Positions 33,960 to 44,281 of a stretch of 64,000 nucleotides of DNA are shown one piece after another. Position numbers and translations under genes: made by a program. A model generated the notes under the pieces. It saw only the letters and a list, made by a program, of their open reading frames with translations. It ran no database searches and was not told where the DNA came from. The first letter of the stretch is position 1. Each line of letters starts with the position of its first letter. Source of the DNA: Miscanthus floridulus (lineage: Eukaryota; Streptophyta; Magnoliopsida; Poales; Poaceae); the NCBI RefSeq assembly GCF_019320115.1, contig NC_089598.1:27137491-27201490 (forward strand), in the 5' to 3' direction.

Positions 33960-35300
33960 GCTCTGAGCCTATTACGATCTAGGGGTTCGAAGGCTGGACC
34001 CCAAAGGGTTTCGACAGCCACCCCAGGATAACAGAGTCAGGGGCGACTGTGGGCGAGCCTATACAGGGCCAAGGCCCAAGCAAGCGAAATGCTTGGGACG
34101 TCCGAAGTTGTGTCCGAGACCGGCAGGAAAGTATCCGAATGGGATCCCACTGTAGGGAGGCACCGAGCCACCGAGGCCCAATGAACGGCCTTAGCACCCA
34201 CTAGAGAAATCCTCTGGTACTCTTGGAGTGTGTCTCTGGACCGCTAGCCGTCCCCTAATGAACGGGGTTCGGGCCTCCACTCGGACTACCCGATAACAGC
34301 TCACCGGAAGTGCCACCGCTCGTGCCCATCGAGGGTAGTGAGGCACATTCCACCCCTCCTTTTGAGCAAAAAGAAAGCGCGAGGGTCACATAAAAAGTCA
34401 GGGGAACCCTCAACGGCCTTCTCGCTCTATGCAGAGGCTAGGGGGCTCCTCCTGCAAATATGCCAAGGCCCCAAGACCCGGGCTCGTGCCCAAAAGGGCC
34501 TTGGCAAACAAACCCTCATGTGCGAGGGGCGTATAAAAAGCCAGGGGAACTCCCGATGGCCCTCTCACGCAGAGGCTAGGGGCTCTTCCTGCAACCTTGC
34601 CGAGACCAGAATGGGCTCAGCAAACTAACCCTCCGTCCGAACGAAAAGGACATGTGAAGATCAGAAGAAGGGGCCAGGACACCCAAGACAAAGACAAACG
34701 GGTCTAAAACTACGCTAGAGGTTTTGCTACAAACACGATAAAGGGCACCAAGCCCGTTACGGTCCAAGGGTTCGAAGGCTGGGCCTCCAAGAGGTTTTGA
34801 CAGCCGCCCTAGGGCAACAGAGTCAGGGACGACATTGGGGCAAGCCTACGAATGGCCCAGGCCTGAGCGAACGGTCGCTCGGGGCGTCCTAAGTCATGTC
34901 TGAGACCGGCGGGGAAGTATCCGAATGGGATCCCACCGTAGGGAGGCACCGAGCCACCGAGGCCAGCGAACGGCCTTAGCACCCACTAGAGAAACCCCCT
35001 GGTACTCTTGGAGCGCGTCTCTGGACCGCTAGCCGACCCCCAGTGAACGGGGCTCGGGCCTCCACTCGGACTACCCGCTAACAGCTCACCGGAGGTGTCC
35101 ACGCTCGTGCCCATCGAGGGTAGCCTGGCACATTCCACCCCTCCTTCCAAGTGAAAGGAAGCGTGAGGATCATACCCAAAGTCAGGGGACCCCTGACGAA
35201 CCTCTCGCTCCGTGCGGGGGCTAGAGGGCTTTTTCCTGTAGCCTCGTCGAGACCCCCGCAACCCGAACTTGCGCTTGGGGGCTCGGCAAATGCAATAAGA
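33960..35300 (+). repeat. Tandem repeats in gypsy 3' region, about 785-bp unit with nested ~150-bp units
   Basis: ttcgaaggctgg starts at 33986 and 34771, followed in both by gtatccgaatgggatcccac, cttagcacccactagaga, ctctggaccgctagccg and cgagggtag. Within the unit a shorter motif (aaaagYcaggggaac ... gcagaggctaggg ... ctcctgc) recurs near 34388, 34537 and, diverged, 35177. Tandem arrays before the 3' LTR are common in Tat elements. Confidence 0.85.
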
Positions 35301-35495
35301 ACTACTCGTTCAGACACAAAAATGAAGAAAGCCCCTGGAGGAGTAACCCCACTCCTCTAGGGGCTCGGGGGCTACACCCGATGGGTACGCTCATGTGCAC
35401 CCACCGGAACCTCAAAAAACAAACCCCAATTCCTACGGGGCAGGTATAAACCAAGCCTCGGCAAACCCTCAGGGGGAGTGCACGCACTCCCCCCG

Positions 35496-35510
35496 AGGCT
35501 TGGGGGCTAC
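35496..35510 (+). other. Polypurine tract of the gypsy element
   Basis: gaggcttgggggctac directly precedes the right LTR start tgtcgggtacc at 35511, the position for plus-strand priming. Confidence 0.7.
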
Positions 35511-36921
35511 TGTCGGGTACCTTAGAACGGGGTACCCCAAGCAAACATCGAAAGGGTCGCCAAAGTCCCATCTAAAAAATAAAAAAACTAGAAGGTAAGT
35601 TGTGGGCCCCTCACCCGCCACGACCGGGCCCACTGGGTCCTCCTCCTCCTCTACTCGAGCCTCGAGCAGGAGGTCTCGGCATCCTGACGCAAACTCCACT
35701 TCGTGCAAGGCTCTCCAGGGAAGGCCTCGGCAGGGAACGCCATCACCGCCTCGCCCGAGGCTCTCCGAGGAAGGCCTCGGCAGGGAACGCCGTCTCCGCC
35801 TCGCCCAAGGCTCTCCACAGAAGGCCTCGGCAGGAGGTGCATTCTCCGTATCATGCGAGGCCTCTCACGCGAGGTCTCGGCAAGGAGCCAGATCTCCGTC
35901 TCGCATGAGGCCTCATTCTCTGTGTCGCTTGAGGCCGGCTCATCCGCAGCCCGTCGCCCCCCGCCTCGGTCGACCCTCCCGACAGCGCGTCATGTCTCAT
36001 TAATACTTCAACCACTCCCGCAATCTCAGCCGGATGGTGGCTCAATGCCACAGAATGGCCGACGTGACCCGAGGTCGCATCAGCGCCATACCGGTCGGGA
36101 CAGGGCACAGCGGGGATTACCGGCCACTGTGTCCTAACACTGTGTCCATGATCAATGCCATACTAGCTAGGATAGGGTACGACGGGGATTACCAGCCACT
36201 ATGTCCTAATGCTGTACCCACGATCAGCTGCCCGCTCAAGGCCTCGGCACTATACATTAGGGCCTTGACGATCTTGGGGTTCGTGCCTACCGAGACCCCC
36301 CCACCGCAGTGCAAGCCTCGGCACCGACCAAGTCTTGGCCTCACACATAGTCCATCCACAGTGGCTTGCACGTTCACCACCGCGTCCACTCTAAGGCATT
36401 CCCGGGGCTCCCATGATGCACAGGATCTGATGGGACAACCACGCTGCCCCAGTACTCCGAGGACGGACCACTCCTATGACCACGCCGCCATAGGAACAGG
36501 CCATAGGGCTCGGACGTGCCACCCCTATTGGCACGATGTCGCATAGTAATACATGTACTGTCCTTGTCCTCCCTTCAACTATAAAAGGAGAGGACTTGGG
36601 CCACTTTGGGGAGAGGAGGAAGAACACCTGGTCACACACACACACGCACACGTTCCAGCCGCTTGAGAGCAACGTCTTAGACGGCCCACACGACACGCTG
36701 CCGAGACCTGGGACTAGTTCCCTCTCTCCCTTAGCTTGTAACCCCCTACTACGAGCACTTCGGTGCAAGGAATACAAGATCGATCTCTCAGACTGGATGT
36801 ATGGCTTTGATTGCCTGAACCAGTATAAACCTTGTGGCTCTTTGCATCACCATCCGGAATAGGGAGCACACAGAACAAATTCACTAGTTGGTTGAGGACC
36901 CCCCGGTCCAAAACACCGACA
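35511..36921 (+). repeat. Gypsy 3' LTR
   Basis: TGTCGGG...ACCGACA ends; matches 21327-22725 with many single-base differences; TATA box at 36580-36588. Followed by the target duplication CTTCC. Confidence 0.93.
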
Positions 36922-37860
36922 CTTCCTCTCAACAAGGCCATTTGATTGAGGTGTGTACTTGGCCGAGAATTAATGTCTAATTCCAAATTCATCACATAAC
37001 TCATCAATTTTAGTGTTCTTGAACTCACTACCATTGTCACTTCTAACTCTCTTGATGGTTATTTCAAACTTATTATGAATGCCCTTGACAAATGATTTGA
37101 ATGTTGCAAATACATCACTTTTGTCCACTAGAAAGAATACCCATGTGTATCTAGTGTAGTCATCCACTACCACAAAGCCATATTTGTTACCACCGATGCT
37201 AGTGTATTGTGTTGGCCTAAACAAATCCATGTGCAATAACTCAAATGATTTACTAGTGCTCATCATGCTTTTCTTAGGATGGGTGATTCCAACTTGTTTT
37301 CCGGCTTGACAAGAGCTACAAAGCTTATCCTTTTTAAACACAACATCTTTCAAGCCTTTAACTAAGTCATGCTTAACCAATCTATTCAATTGTTTCATTC
37401 CAACATGAGCAAGCCTTCTATGCCATAACCAACCCATGCTAGACTTAGTGAACAAGCATGTAGATAATTTAGCTTCACTAGCATTGAAATCAACCAAGTA
37501 TAGATTCTCATATCTAAAGCCTTTGAAGATCAAGTTAGAGCCATCTACACTTATGATCTCTACATCATCTACCCTAAATATGCATTTAAATCCAAGATCA
37601 CACAATTGAGCCACAGATAGCAAATTGAAGTTCAAGCTCTCTACTAGCAACATATTAGATATGCTCATGTCATTGGATATTGCAATCTTACCAAGCCCTT
37701 TGACCTTGTCTTTGCCATTGTCACCAAATGTGATACTATCATAACCATCATTGTCATTGGTATTGATTGAGTTGAACATTCTTGCATCACCGATCATGTG
37801 TTGAGTACACCCACTATTAAGAACCCAATGCCTTCCTCCGACTTTGTAATTGACCTACAA
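36922..37860 (-). pseudogene. Sirevirus protease and integrase N-terminal/core part
   Basis: Minus-strand order: HWVLNSGCTQHM near 37835-37800, where copia protease has a catalytic Asp-Ser-Gly and this copy has Asn-Ser-Gly; then GAG-pre-integrase (MLLVESLNFNLLSVAQLCD, WHRRLAHVGMKQLNRLV, LCSSCQAGKQVG with HHCC zinc ligands), then the integrase core (FELLHMDLF with the first Asp, YGFVVVDDYTRYTWVFFL, VRSDNGSEF with the second). A stop follows GIRH, then the frame reads QSNGLVERK with the catalytic Glu, immediately before the CTTCC duplication where the gypsy element starts. The rest of pol is at 19033-21321. Confidence 0.9.
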
Positions 37861-39179
37861 AAGAAGATCAATTCTTTTTAGATATCCAAACTTGCTTGGG
37901 TCCTTGAAGGTTAGTTACTAAGCTCTTTGGTACCCAAATGGCTTTCTTCTTTGAGCCCATCCATGGTTTACCAATGAACTTAGCCTTCACACCATTTGTA
38001 CCCTTAGTAAGCATATAGCATGAATTAAGCTTTATGAAGGATACATTAGCATTTTTGCTCTTGTTGTTGCATTCATACTCTTTATGACCTACTTGCTTAC
38101 AACTAATGCAAAACCGAAAATTATTCTTCACAAAACTAGTCTTGTGAGGAGTAAATGCCGCCTTGCCTTTCTTAGGGGTATAACCCAATCCCTCTTTATA
38201 GAGAGAAGCTCTTTGGCTACCCAAGCACATAAGCAAGCGGTCCTCACCACCATAAGCCTTAGCTAAGGTGTGAGTGAGCTTAGTGACCTCCTTCTTGAGG
38301 TTCTCATTCTCAACCACTAGTGAGGTATCACAAGTGAGACCATCACTACTAGATGAGGTGGAAGTGGAAATACTACAAGAAGGGTTAGTAGGAGCAACAA
38401 TGATAGGCATAGATAGTGATTCATCAATTATATCATAAGTTAAACCTACATTGCAAGTTTCAACATACTTCTTCTTATTATGTTCATTAAGCAAAGAAGA
38501 ATGAGCTTTTTCAAGCTTCTTGTGAGCCTTGCCAAGCTTCTCATGGGCTTCCTCTTGCCTCTCATGAGTTGCATTGAGCTCATCAAGGGCTTGCTTAAGG
38601 GCTTTAATTTCCTTATGCAAGCTTTTGCATTCTCTTCTCTTAATGTCAAAGTGTTCTCTAGCATCTTCTAGCATGTCAAATAATTCATCTTTAGTAGGTT
38701 CATCATCATCACTATCACTATCATTTTCATCATCATGTTCTTCATCACTTTCATCATCACAAGTTTGTACCTTAGTGGCCTTAGCCATGAAGCATGATGA
38801 AGAGTCGAAGAGAGAAGGCTTCTTATTGATAGCAATGCTTGCAAGTGCTTTCTTCTTGGTGGTCTTGTCATCATCACTATCATCATCACTTGAGGAAGCA
38901 TCACTATCCCAAGTGACCACATATGATCCACCCTTCTTCTTCCTAAAGGTCATCTTGTCCTTCTTCTCTTTCTTTTCCTTCTTGTCCTTCTTCTTGCTCT
39001 TCTTGTTGTCATCATCATTGTTGCTATTGTATGGATATTGAGCAACAAGATGATCTTTGCTTCCACACTTGAAGCACCTTCTTGACTCTTTTTTGTTCTT
39101 GGATGAAGACTTCTTTCTAGCACGGTAGTCCTTCTTCACCATGAATTTGCCAAATCTCTTGACAAAGAGAGCCATCTTC

Positions 39180-39227
<48 letters not shown>

Positions 39228-39960
39228 CATGAATCATCATCTTCACTTGATGTTTTTTACTTAGCTTTGCCCTTGGATGATGTGGCCTTGAATGCCACAC
39301 TCTTCTTCTTGTCATCCTTCTTCTCATCTTTCTTCTCTCTCTTTTCTTCCTTCTCATCATCATCTCTATAAGCGTCATCGGTCATAATATCTCCCAAGAT
39401 TTGGTTTGGTGTCATTGTGTTCAAACCGGTCCTCACTAGCAAAGGTGACCAACATGCCAAATCTTGCGGGTAAACATCTCAAGAACTTATTTGAGAAGTC
39501 TTTGTCCTCTATCTTCTCACCAAGTGCTTTGAGATCATTGACTATCACTTCCATCCGATGGAACATGTCTGGCACACTCTCATCTTCCTTCATCTTGAAG
39601 CTTGCAAACTTCTCTTTGAGAATATATGCTTTTGCACCCTTCACGGCTTGAGTGCCCTCAAATGATTCTTCCAATTTCTTCCAAGCCTCATGAGCCATCT
39701 CAATATTCTTGATTTGCTCAAATATTCTTTCATCAATTGCATCATGAATAGCACTTAGAGCAATGTCATTATTTTGGAGAAGCACTTCTTCGGCCGTGGT
39801 GGGATTCTCTGGATATTCAATCTTAATTTTGGTTTCTACCATCTTCCACACTTTTCTATTGATTGACTTGATATATGTTGTCATCTTAGCCTTCCAATAG
39901 GGATAATTTAACCCATCAAATTGGGGTGGCTTCTTGGTGTTGTTGATTTGAGCTATTTTT
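37861..39960 (-). pseudogene. Sirevirus gag
   Basis: The minus-strand protein begins before the Met at 39884, with PPQFDGLNYPYWKAKM, but no ATG is seen upstream. It continues through a UBN2-like gag domain (KLEESFEGTQAVKGAKAYIL, EDESVPDMFHRMEVIVNDL, FLRCLPARF), a Lys/Asp-rich low-complexity region, a zinc knuckle CFKCGSKDHLVAQYP in which the last Cys is Tyr, a coiled coil of repeated AHEKLGKAHKKLEKAHS, a second finger CISCKQVGHKEYEC, and ends PKQVWISKKN. A frameshift near 39400 and a TAA near 39258 break it. The C-terminal end is related to that of the two gag-only elements (KKVWIPKGK). Confidence 0.88.
39181..39226 (+). repeat. (ATC)n microsatellite within gag
   Basis: About 15 uninterrupted cat units, encoding poly-Asp on the minus strand. 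Confidence 0.95.
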
Positions 39961-40000
39961 ACACCGAAGGTTGTTAAGCCTCAAATCACAGTGACCACAT

Positions 40001-40011
40001 CTCTGATACCA
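40001..40011 (-). other. Primer binding site, initiator Met tRNA type (sirevirus)
   Basis: TGGTATCAGAG on the minus strand, two bases inside the 5' LTR. Confidence 0.88.
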
Positions 40012-40013
40012 CT

Positions 40014-41896
40014 TGAAAGGTCCTAATGGCTAGAGGAGGGGTGAATAGCCTAATAAAAAATTCTACAACAACACTTAACAAAAAGGTTAGACAATTATGA
40101 GGCGAAGCAAATGTTGTGCTAGCCTACTCAAAATGCAAGCCACCTACCACAATTCTAGTGTAGATGGTATCTATTCACACAGTAGCTATGACACTACCCT
40201 ATGTTAGTGTGCTCTCAAATGCTAACTAAAGAGCCACACCAGCCAAGCAAGCAAGCTCTCACAACTAGCTACACTAAAGAGCTTGACAACTAGTTTGTGG
40301 TAATGTAAAGAGAGTGATCAAAAAGGTTATATCGCCGTGTAGATGAAGAAATCAATCAATCACAATGATGAATAATAATGAAGTCCAATCACCTTGGAAT
40401 CAATGATGAACACAATGATTTTTTACCGAGGTTCACTTGCTTGCCGGCAAGCTAGTCCTCGTTGTGGCGATTCACTCACTTGGAGGTTCATGCGCTAATT
40501 GGCTTCACACGCCAAACCCTCAATAGGGTGCCACACAACCAACATAAGATGAGGATCACACAAGCTATGAGCATTCCACTAGAGTACCTTTTGGCTCTCC
40601 GCCGGGGAAAGGTCAAGAACCCCTCACAATCACCATGATCGGAGCCAGAGACAATCACCACCCTCCGCTCAATGATCCTCGCTGCTCCAAGCCGTCTAGG
40701 TGGCGGCAACCACCAAGAGTAACAAGTGAATCCCGCAGCGAAACACGAACACCAAGTGCCTCTAGATGCAATCACTTAAGCAATGCACTTGGATTCTCTC
40801 CCAATCTCACAAAGATGATGAATCAATGATGGAGATGTGTGGGAGGACTTTGGCTAAGCTCACAAGGTTGCTATGTCAATAGAAATGGCCAAAAGGTGTG
40901 AGCTTCAACCGGCCATGGGGCTTAAATAGAAGCCCCCACGACATAGAGCTATTGTACCCCTTCACTGGGCACAGCGCAGGGTGACCGAACGCTCCGGTCC
41001 AATCGATCGGACGCTGACCCTCAACGTCCGATCACGTGATACACGCCACGTGTCCCCTTCAAATACTGTTCATCAGATTTCAATGGTCTTCTGTTGACCA
41101 GACACAGCGCATAAACTGACCGGACGCTCAGACTCCAGCGTCCGGTCGTTTCTAGTAAGGTTCCAGAAACAAATTTCTTTGACCGGACGCATCCGGTCAT
41201 GCTTGACCGGACCCTGCCAGCGTCCAATCACACAGTGACTTTCTTCAGCGCTACCCGACAACAGGACCGGATGCTAGATCTCAGCGTCCGGTCAGTCCAA
41301 GACCCAGCGTCCAATCGATGACCGACGCTGGCGTCTATGCTGCCACACTTGACCGGACGCGCCGGTCCCTCTGAGACCAGCGTTCGGTCACTCAGTGACC
41401 AGCAAGACTAACTCCTTTTCACCTCTAATGTCTTCACCCTTGCTCAAATGTGCCAACCACCAAGTGTATCACCTTGTGCACATGTGTTAGCATATTTTCA
41501 CAAACATTTTCAAGGGTGTTAGCATTCCACTAGATCCTAAATGCATATGCAATGAGTTAGAGCATCTAGTGGCACTTTGATAACCGTATTCCGATATGAG
41601 TTTCACCCCTCTTAATAGTACGGCTATCAAACCTAAATGTGATCACATTCTCTAAGTGTCTTGATCACCAAAACAAAATAGCTCCTACAATTTATATCTT
41701 TGCCTTGAGCTTTTTGTTTTTCTCTTTCTTCTTTTCAAGTCCAAGCACTTGATCATCATCATGGCATCATCATCATTATGTTATGATCTTCATTTGCTTT
41801 ACTACTTGGAGTGTGCTACCTATCTCATGATCACTTGATAAACTAGGTTAGCACTTAGAGTTTCATCAATTCACCAAAACCAAACTAGAGCTTTCA
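40014..41896 (-). repeat. Sirevirus LTR (5' LTR)
   Basis: TGAAAGGTCC...GCTTTCA; inverted CCGGACGC motif cluster at 40985-41400; matches 16022-17906. Confidence 0.93.
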
Positions 41897-42193
41897 CCCG
41901 TGACAAGCTGCAGCACGCCGTGGCGTGCCTCCTCATCGCTCTGCTTGCCACGGCGCTCGTCGGCCGCAGCGCGTGCCCCGAACTCCGCCGGCACCACCAA
42001 GGAGGCCGCGGACGAGGCCGGGCTCTTCGGCTCCACCGGCGCCTCACCCAAGGACGCCGCGGCCGACCTCCTGGGCGTCGCTGCCGCCGCGCTCGCACTC
42101 GCCCTGCTCCGCCACCGCCGGCACGGCCACGAGAGGAAGGCGCGGCAGGACGAGGACGCACACGACGGCGCCGTCTCCATCTCCATGGTGTGA
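41897..42193 (+). pseudogene. Gene fragment, membrane-like protein, 3' end
   Basis: GC-rich sequence (unlike the flanks) starts exactly at the sirevirus border. One frame reads RDKLQHAVACLLIALLATALVG, a hydrophobic helix; after a frameshift near 41975 another frame gives AADEAGLFGSTGASPKDAAA, a second Ala/Leu-rich hydrophobic stretch (LLGVAAAALALALLRHR) and a charged tail HDGAVSISMV before a TGA at 42191. It looks like the 3' end of a small host membrane protein gene. Family not recognised. Confidence 0.45.
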
Positions 42194-42276
42194 GTAGGAC
42201 GATGAGGTCTGCGACGGCAACTACTTCGATCTGTTAAGCGTCTTGGCTACTGATCTAGTGACACATCTTTTTAATC

Positions 42277-42660
42277 CCAAGAATATGTATCGGAGAGGTT
42301 CTCTCTTTGATCTGCACAATCTGTTTTTCCCGGCAGGTGTGTCAAAATGAAAAAGTAAAACACCCGATTTGTTTGAAATCTCTTGACTGAGCACTACTCC
42401 GGTGCCAATGTGCCATGTGAACTAAAATAACCACGTCGATTTTGAGTAGGGCGCCAATAGATAAACCATTTCAGAGCTCATCTTTTATACTAGCTCTAGT
42501 TGACATGGGATGTACGGGAAGAACTATTACTCCATTCTAAATTATAGGTTTATGCCCTATTCGCTTGATCTTATCAGCCTGGCTTAGCAGCTATGGTACA
42601 GTGTTTTTCTCTCACAACAAATAGCGAACAGCCTGGCTTTTCAGCAAAGCGAACAGGTTA
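42277..42660 (+). repeat. Direct repeat, left copy (pairs with 43694-44090)
   Basis: From tcccaagaatatgtatcgg through gtgtgtcaaaatgaaaaag, accacgtcgattttgagtag and the fold-back MITE ending cgaacagg, it matches 43694-44090 almost base for base, about 1.42 kb downstream. Confidence 0.92.
42550..42660 (+). mobile_element. Small fold-back MITE (CCCTATTCGCTTG type), copy 1
   Basis: Ends are inverted: gccctattcgcttg and caaagcgaacagg, with inner inverted parts agcctggct. About 110 bp, typical of a short hAT-like grass MITE. Confidence 0.6.
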
Positions 42661-42765
42661 GGTGGCGCCTTGATTATTAGGGCCTTTCCATGAGATATTC
42701 TAGCTTGAATGAGATATTCTAGCTTGACATGGGATTATCAGTAGCCAACAGGTTAAGTGGCGCCT

Positions 42766-43673
42766 TAATATGTCCCATGGAGACCACCAGTCACACCAGA
42801 AGGTTATTGATTTGGTCAAGGAGTACAATGCACAGAACACTGATGGCAATGTTATTGCCATCATGCTGGACACTAAGGTATATCTTGGCTGAATACATTA
42901 AAACAAATGCTATAGCAACTTAAGTTATTCTGACTGAATTTGCTGGATGCAGGGTCCTGAAGTTAGATGTGGGGATGTTCCAGAGCCAATCATGCTCAAG
43001 GAAGGTCAAGAGTTCAACTTCACAATTAAAAGAGGGGTGAGCACTGAAGACATTGTCAGAGTGAACTATGATGACTTCATAAATGATGTTGAAGTTGGTG
43101 ACATACTGTTAGTGGATGATGAGCTAAACTCTCAATTGTCATATTCTACTTTGAATGTGTGTAGATGATTAGTTACTTGTTGAAGCAAGTTCTTGTTCAT
43201 GCTGTGGCAGCTGATGTGTATTCAAGTTATCCCTACAATCATCGGCATGTTCGCTTGGTAGTAAATGATCGTGAATTTCCAGTCAGAACAGTATTTTTTT
43301 CTCACACCAAACCAGCCAGCAGCAATAATCCACGTTCGTATATGATCGTTTCAGCCCCAGCCGAACAGGCTGCATGTTTCTTGTGCAAGCTAACTTATTT
43401 CATTCGATTAAGAATTTTGATTATGTTGATTTTGTATTATTATGATCCTGTAATGGATATTGTCAGATTCTTTTGTTGCCTTCTTCCGTAAACTGATTCA
43501 CTTGTTTGCAATTAAACATTATATATGTTATTATATTTCATACACCGGTCCTTCATTGTACTGTTGTCTCCTACTGGAGGAATGATGTCACTTGCTGTGA
43601 AGTCTAAAACAGCTGATACAGTCAAGTGTGCAGTAGTTGACGGTGGGGAATTGAAATCAAGGCGCCACCTAAC
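42766..43673 (+). pseudogene. Plastid-type pyruvate kinase gene fragment with introns
   Basis: Exon 1 (to 42877) reads LNMSHGDHQSHQKVIDLVKE ... VIAIMLDTK; intron 42878-42952 has GT...CAG ends; exon 2 (42953-43118) reads GPEVRCGDVPEPIMLKEGQE, FNFTIKRGVSTEDIVRVNYDD and ends GDILLVD; exon 3 (about 43577-43673) reads GMMSLAVKSKTADTVKC and GGELKSRRHL. These are the substrate-binding and B-domain segments of pyruvate kinase (phosphoenolpyruvate plus ADP to pyruvate plus ATP), best matching plastid isozymes from memory. The second intron's sites look mutated (GATG|ATGAGC for the donor, CTACTG for CAG) and a MITE lies inside it. Only three exons exist, so this is a captured fragment. Confidence 0.85.
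43255..43372 (-). mobile_element. Small fold-back MITE in the pyruvate kinase intron
   Basis: agaacagtatttttttctcacacc ... tcagccccagccgaacaggctg is related to the MITEs at 42550 and 43976. The left end is less clear. Confidence 0.5.
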
Positions 43674-43693
43674 TGGTCTAGCTGCCATCTATC

Positions 43694-44090
43694 ATCCCAA
43701 GAATATGTATCGGAGAGGATCTCTCTTTGATCTGCACAATCTGTTTTTCCCGGCAGGTGTGTCAAAATGAAAAAGTAAAACACCCGATTTGTTTGAATTC
43801 TCTTGACTCTGAGCACCACTCCAGTGCCAATGTGCCATGTGAACTAAAATAACCACGTCGATTTTGAGTAGGGCGCCAATAGATAAACCATTTCAGAGCT
43901 CATCTTTTATACTAGCTCTAGTTGACATGGGATGTAAGGGAAGAACTATTACTCCATTCTAAATTATAGGTTTATGCCATGTTCGTTTGATCTTATCATC
44001 CTGACTTATAAGCTATGGTACAATATTTTTCTCTCACAACAAATCAGCGAACAGCCTGGCTTTTCAGCGAAGCGAACAGGGCTGAAACTC
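43694..44090 (+). repeat. Direct repeat, right copy
   Basis: Matches 42277-42660; differences are scattered substitutions and small indels. Confidence 0.92.
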
Positions 44091-44279
44091 CTGTAAATTT
44101 GAACAATATTGGGGCCATTATCAAGACAATAGTTCATAAAGAATTTGATAAAAAAATTATATAAAGTTATTAAGACATCTATAGATACTATATTGTTTTA
44201 TAAACATGATTAAAGTTATAGATGGTTGATTTAAAACCAAATAAAAATATCCTATAATTTGAATTAAGGGAGGAGGAAG
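43952..44279 (+). mobile_element. Stowaway-like MITE with a nested fold-back MITE
   Basis: CTCCATTCTAAATTATAGG next to TA at 43950-43951, and the inverted end cctataatttgaattaagggaggagg before TA at 44280-44281. The 110-bp fold-back MITE at 43976-44090 lies inside. In the left direct repeat only the 5' part of this element remains. Confidence 0.5.
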
Positions 44280-44281
44280 TA

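Larger units (their letters stand above)
21327..36921 (+). mobile_element. Tat-lineage Ty3/gypsy retrotransposon with antisense gene, 15.6 kb
   Basis: LTRs at 21327-22725 and 35511-36921 (1399 and 1411 bp) start T(A/G)TCGGGTACCTTAGAA and end AACACCGA(T/C)A. The 5-bp target duplication CTTCC is at 21322-21326 and 36922-36926. Inside, on the plus strand, are a leader ORF, gag, protease, reverse transcriptase, RNase H, a second RNase H-like domain, and integrase (gypsy order). Then come about 6.3 kb of extra sequence with a minus-strand gene of the putative gypsy-type transposon family, tandem repeats and a polypurine tract. The second RNase H and antisense ORF define the Tat group (RIRE2/Grande relatives). 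Most coding parts carry stops. Confidence 0.92.
16022..41896 (-). mobile_element. Sirevirus-type Ty1/copia retrotransposon (minus strand), with nested gypsy element
   Basis: LTRs at 16022-17906 and 40014-41896 (1885 and 1883 bp) begin TGAAAGGTCCTAATGG and end GAGCTTTCA on the plus strand. Removing the 15.6-kb gypsy insertion leaves an element of about 10.3 kb. In minus orientation the order is LTR, TGGTATCAGAG primer site, gag, protease, integrase, reverse transcriptase, RNase H, a polypurine-motif array and LTR, the copia order. Gag with two zinc fingers, the long coiled-coil gag tail and repeated ctccccct motifs point to the sirevirus (Maximus/SIRE, Opie/Ji-like) lineage. The flanking 5-mers, CCTGC at 16017-16021 and CCCGT at 41897-41901, do not match. 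Confidence 0.92.

Noticed and set aside
33960..35300. CRISPR-like or satellite array
   Set aside because: Units are ~785 and ~150 bp with no short regular spacers; they are the normal 3' tandem repeats of a Tat retrotransposon in a eukaryote.
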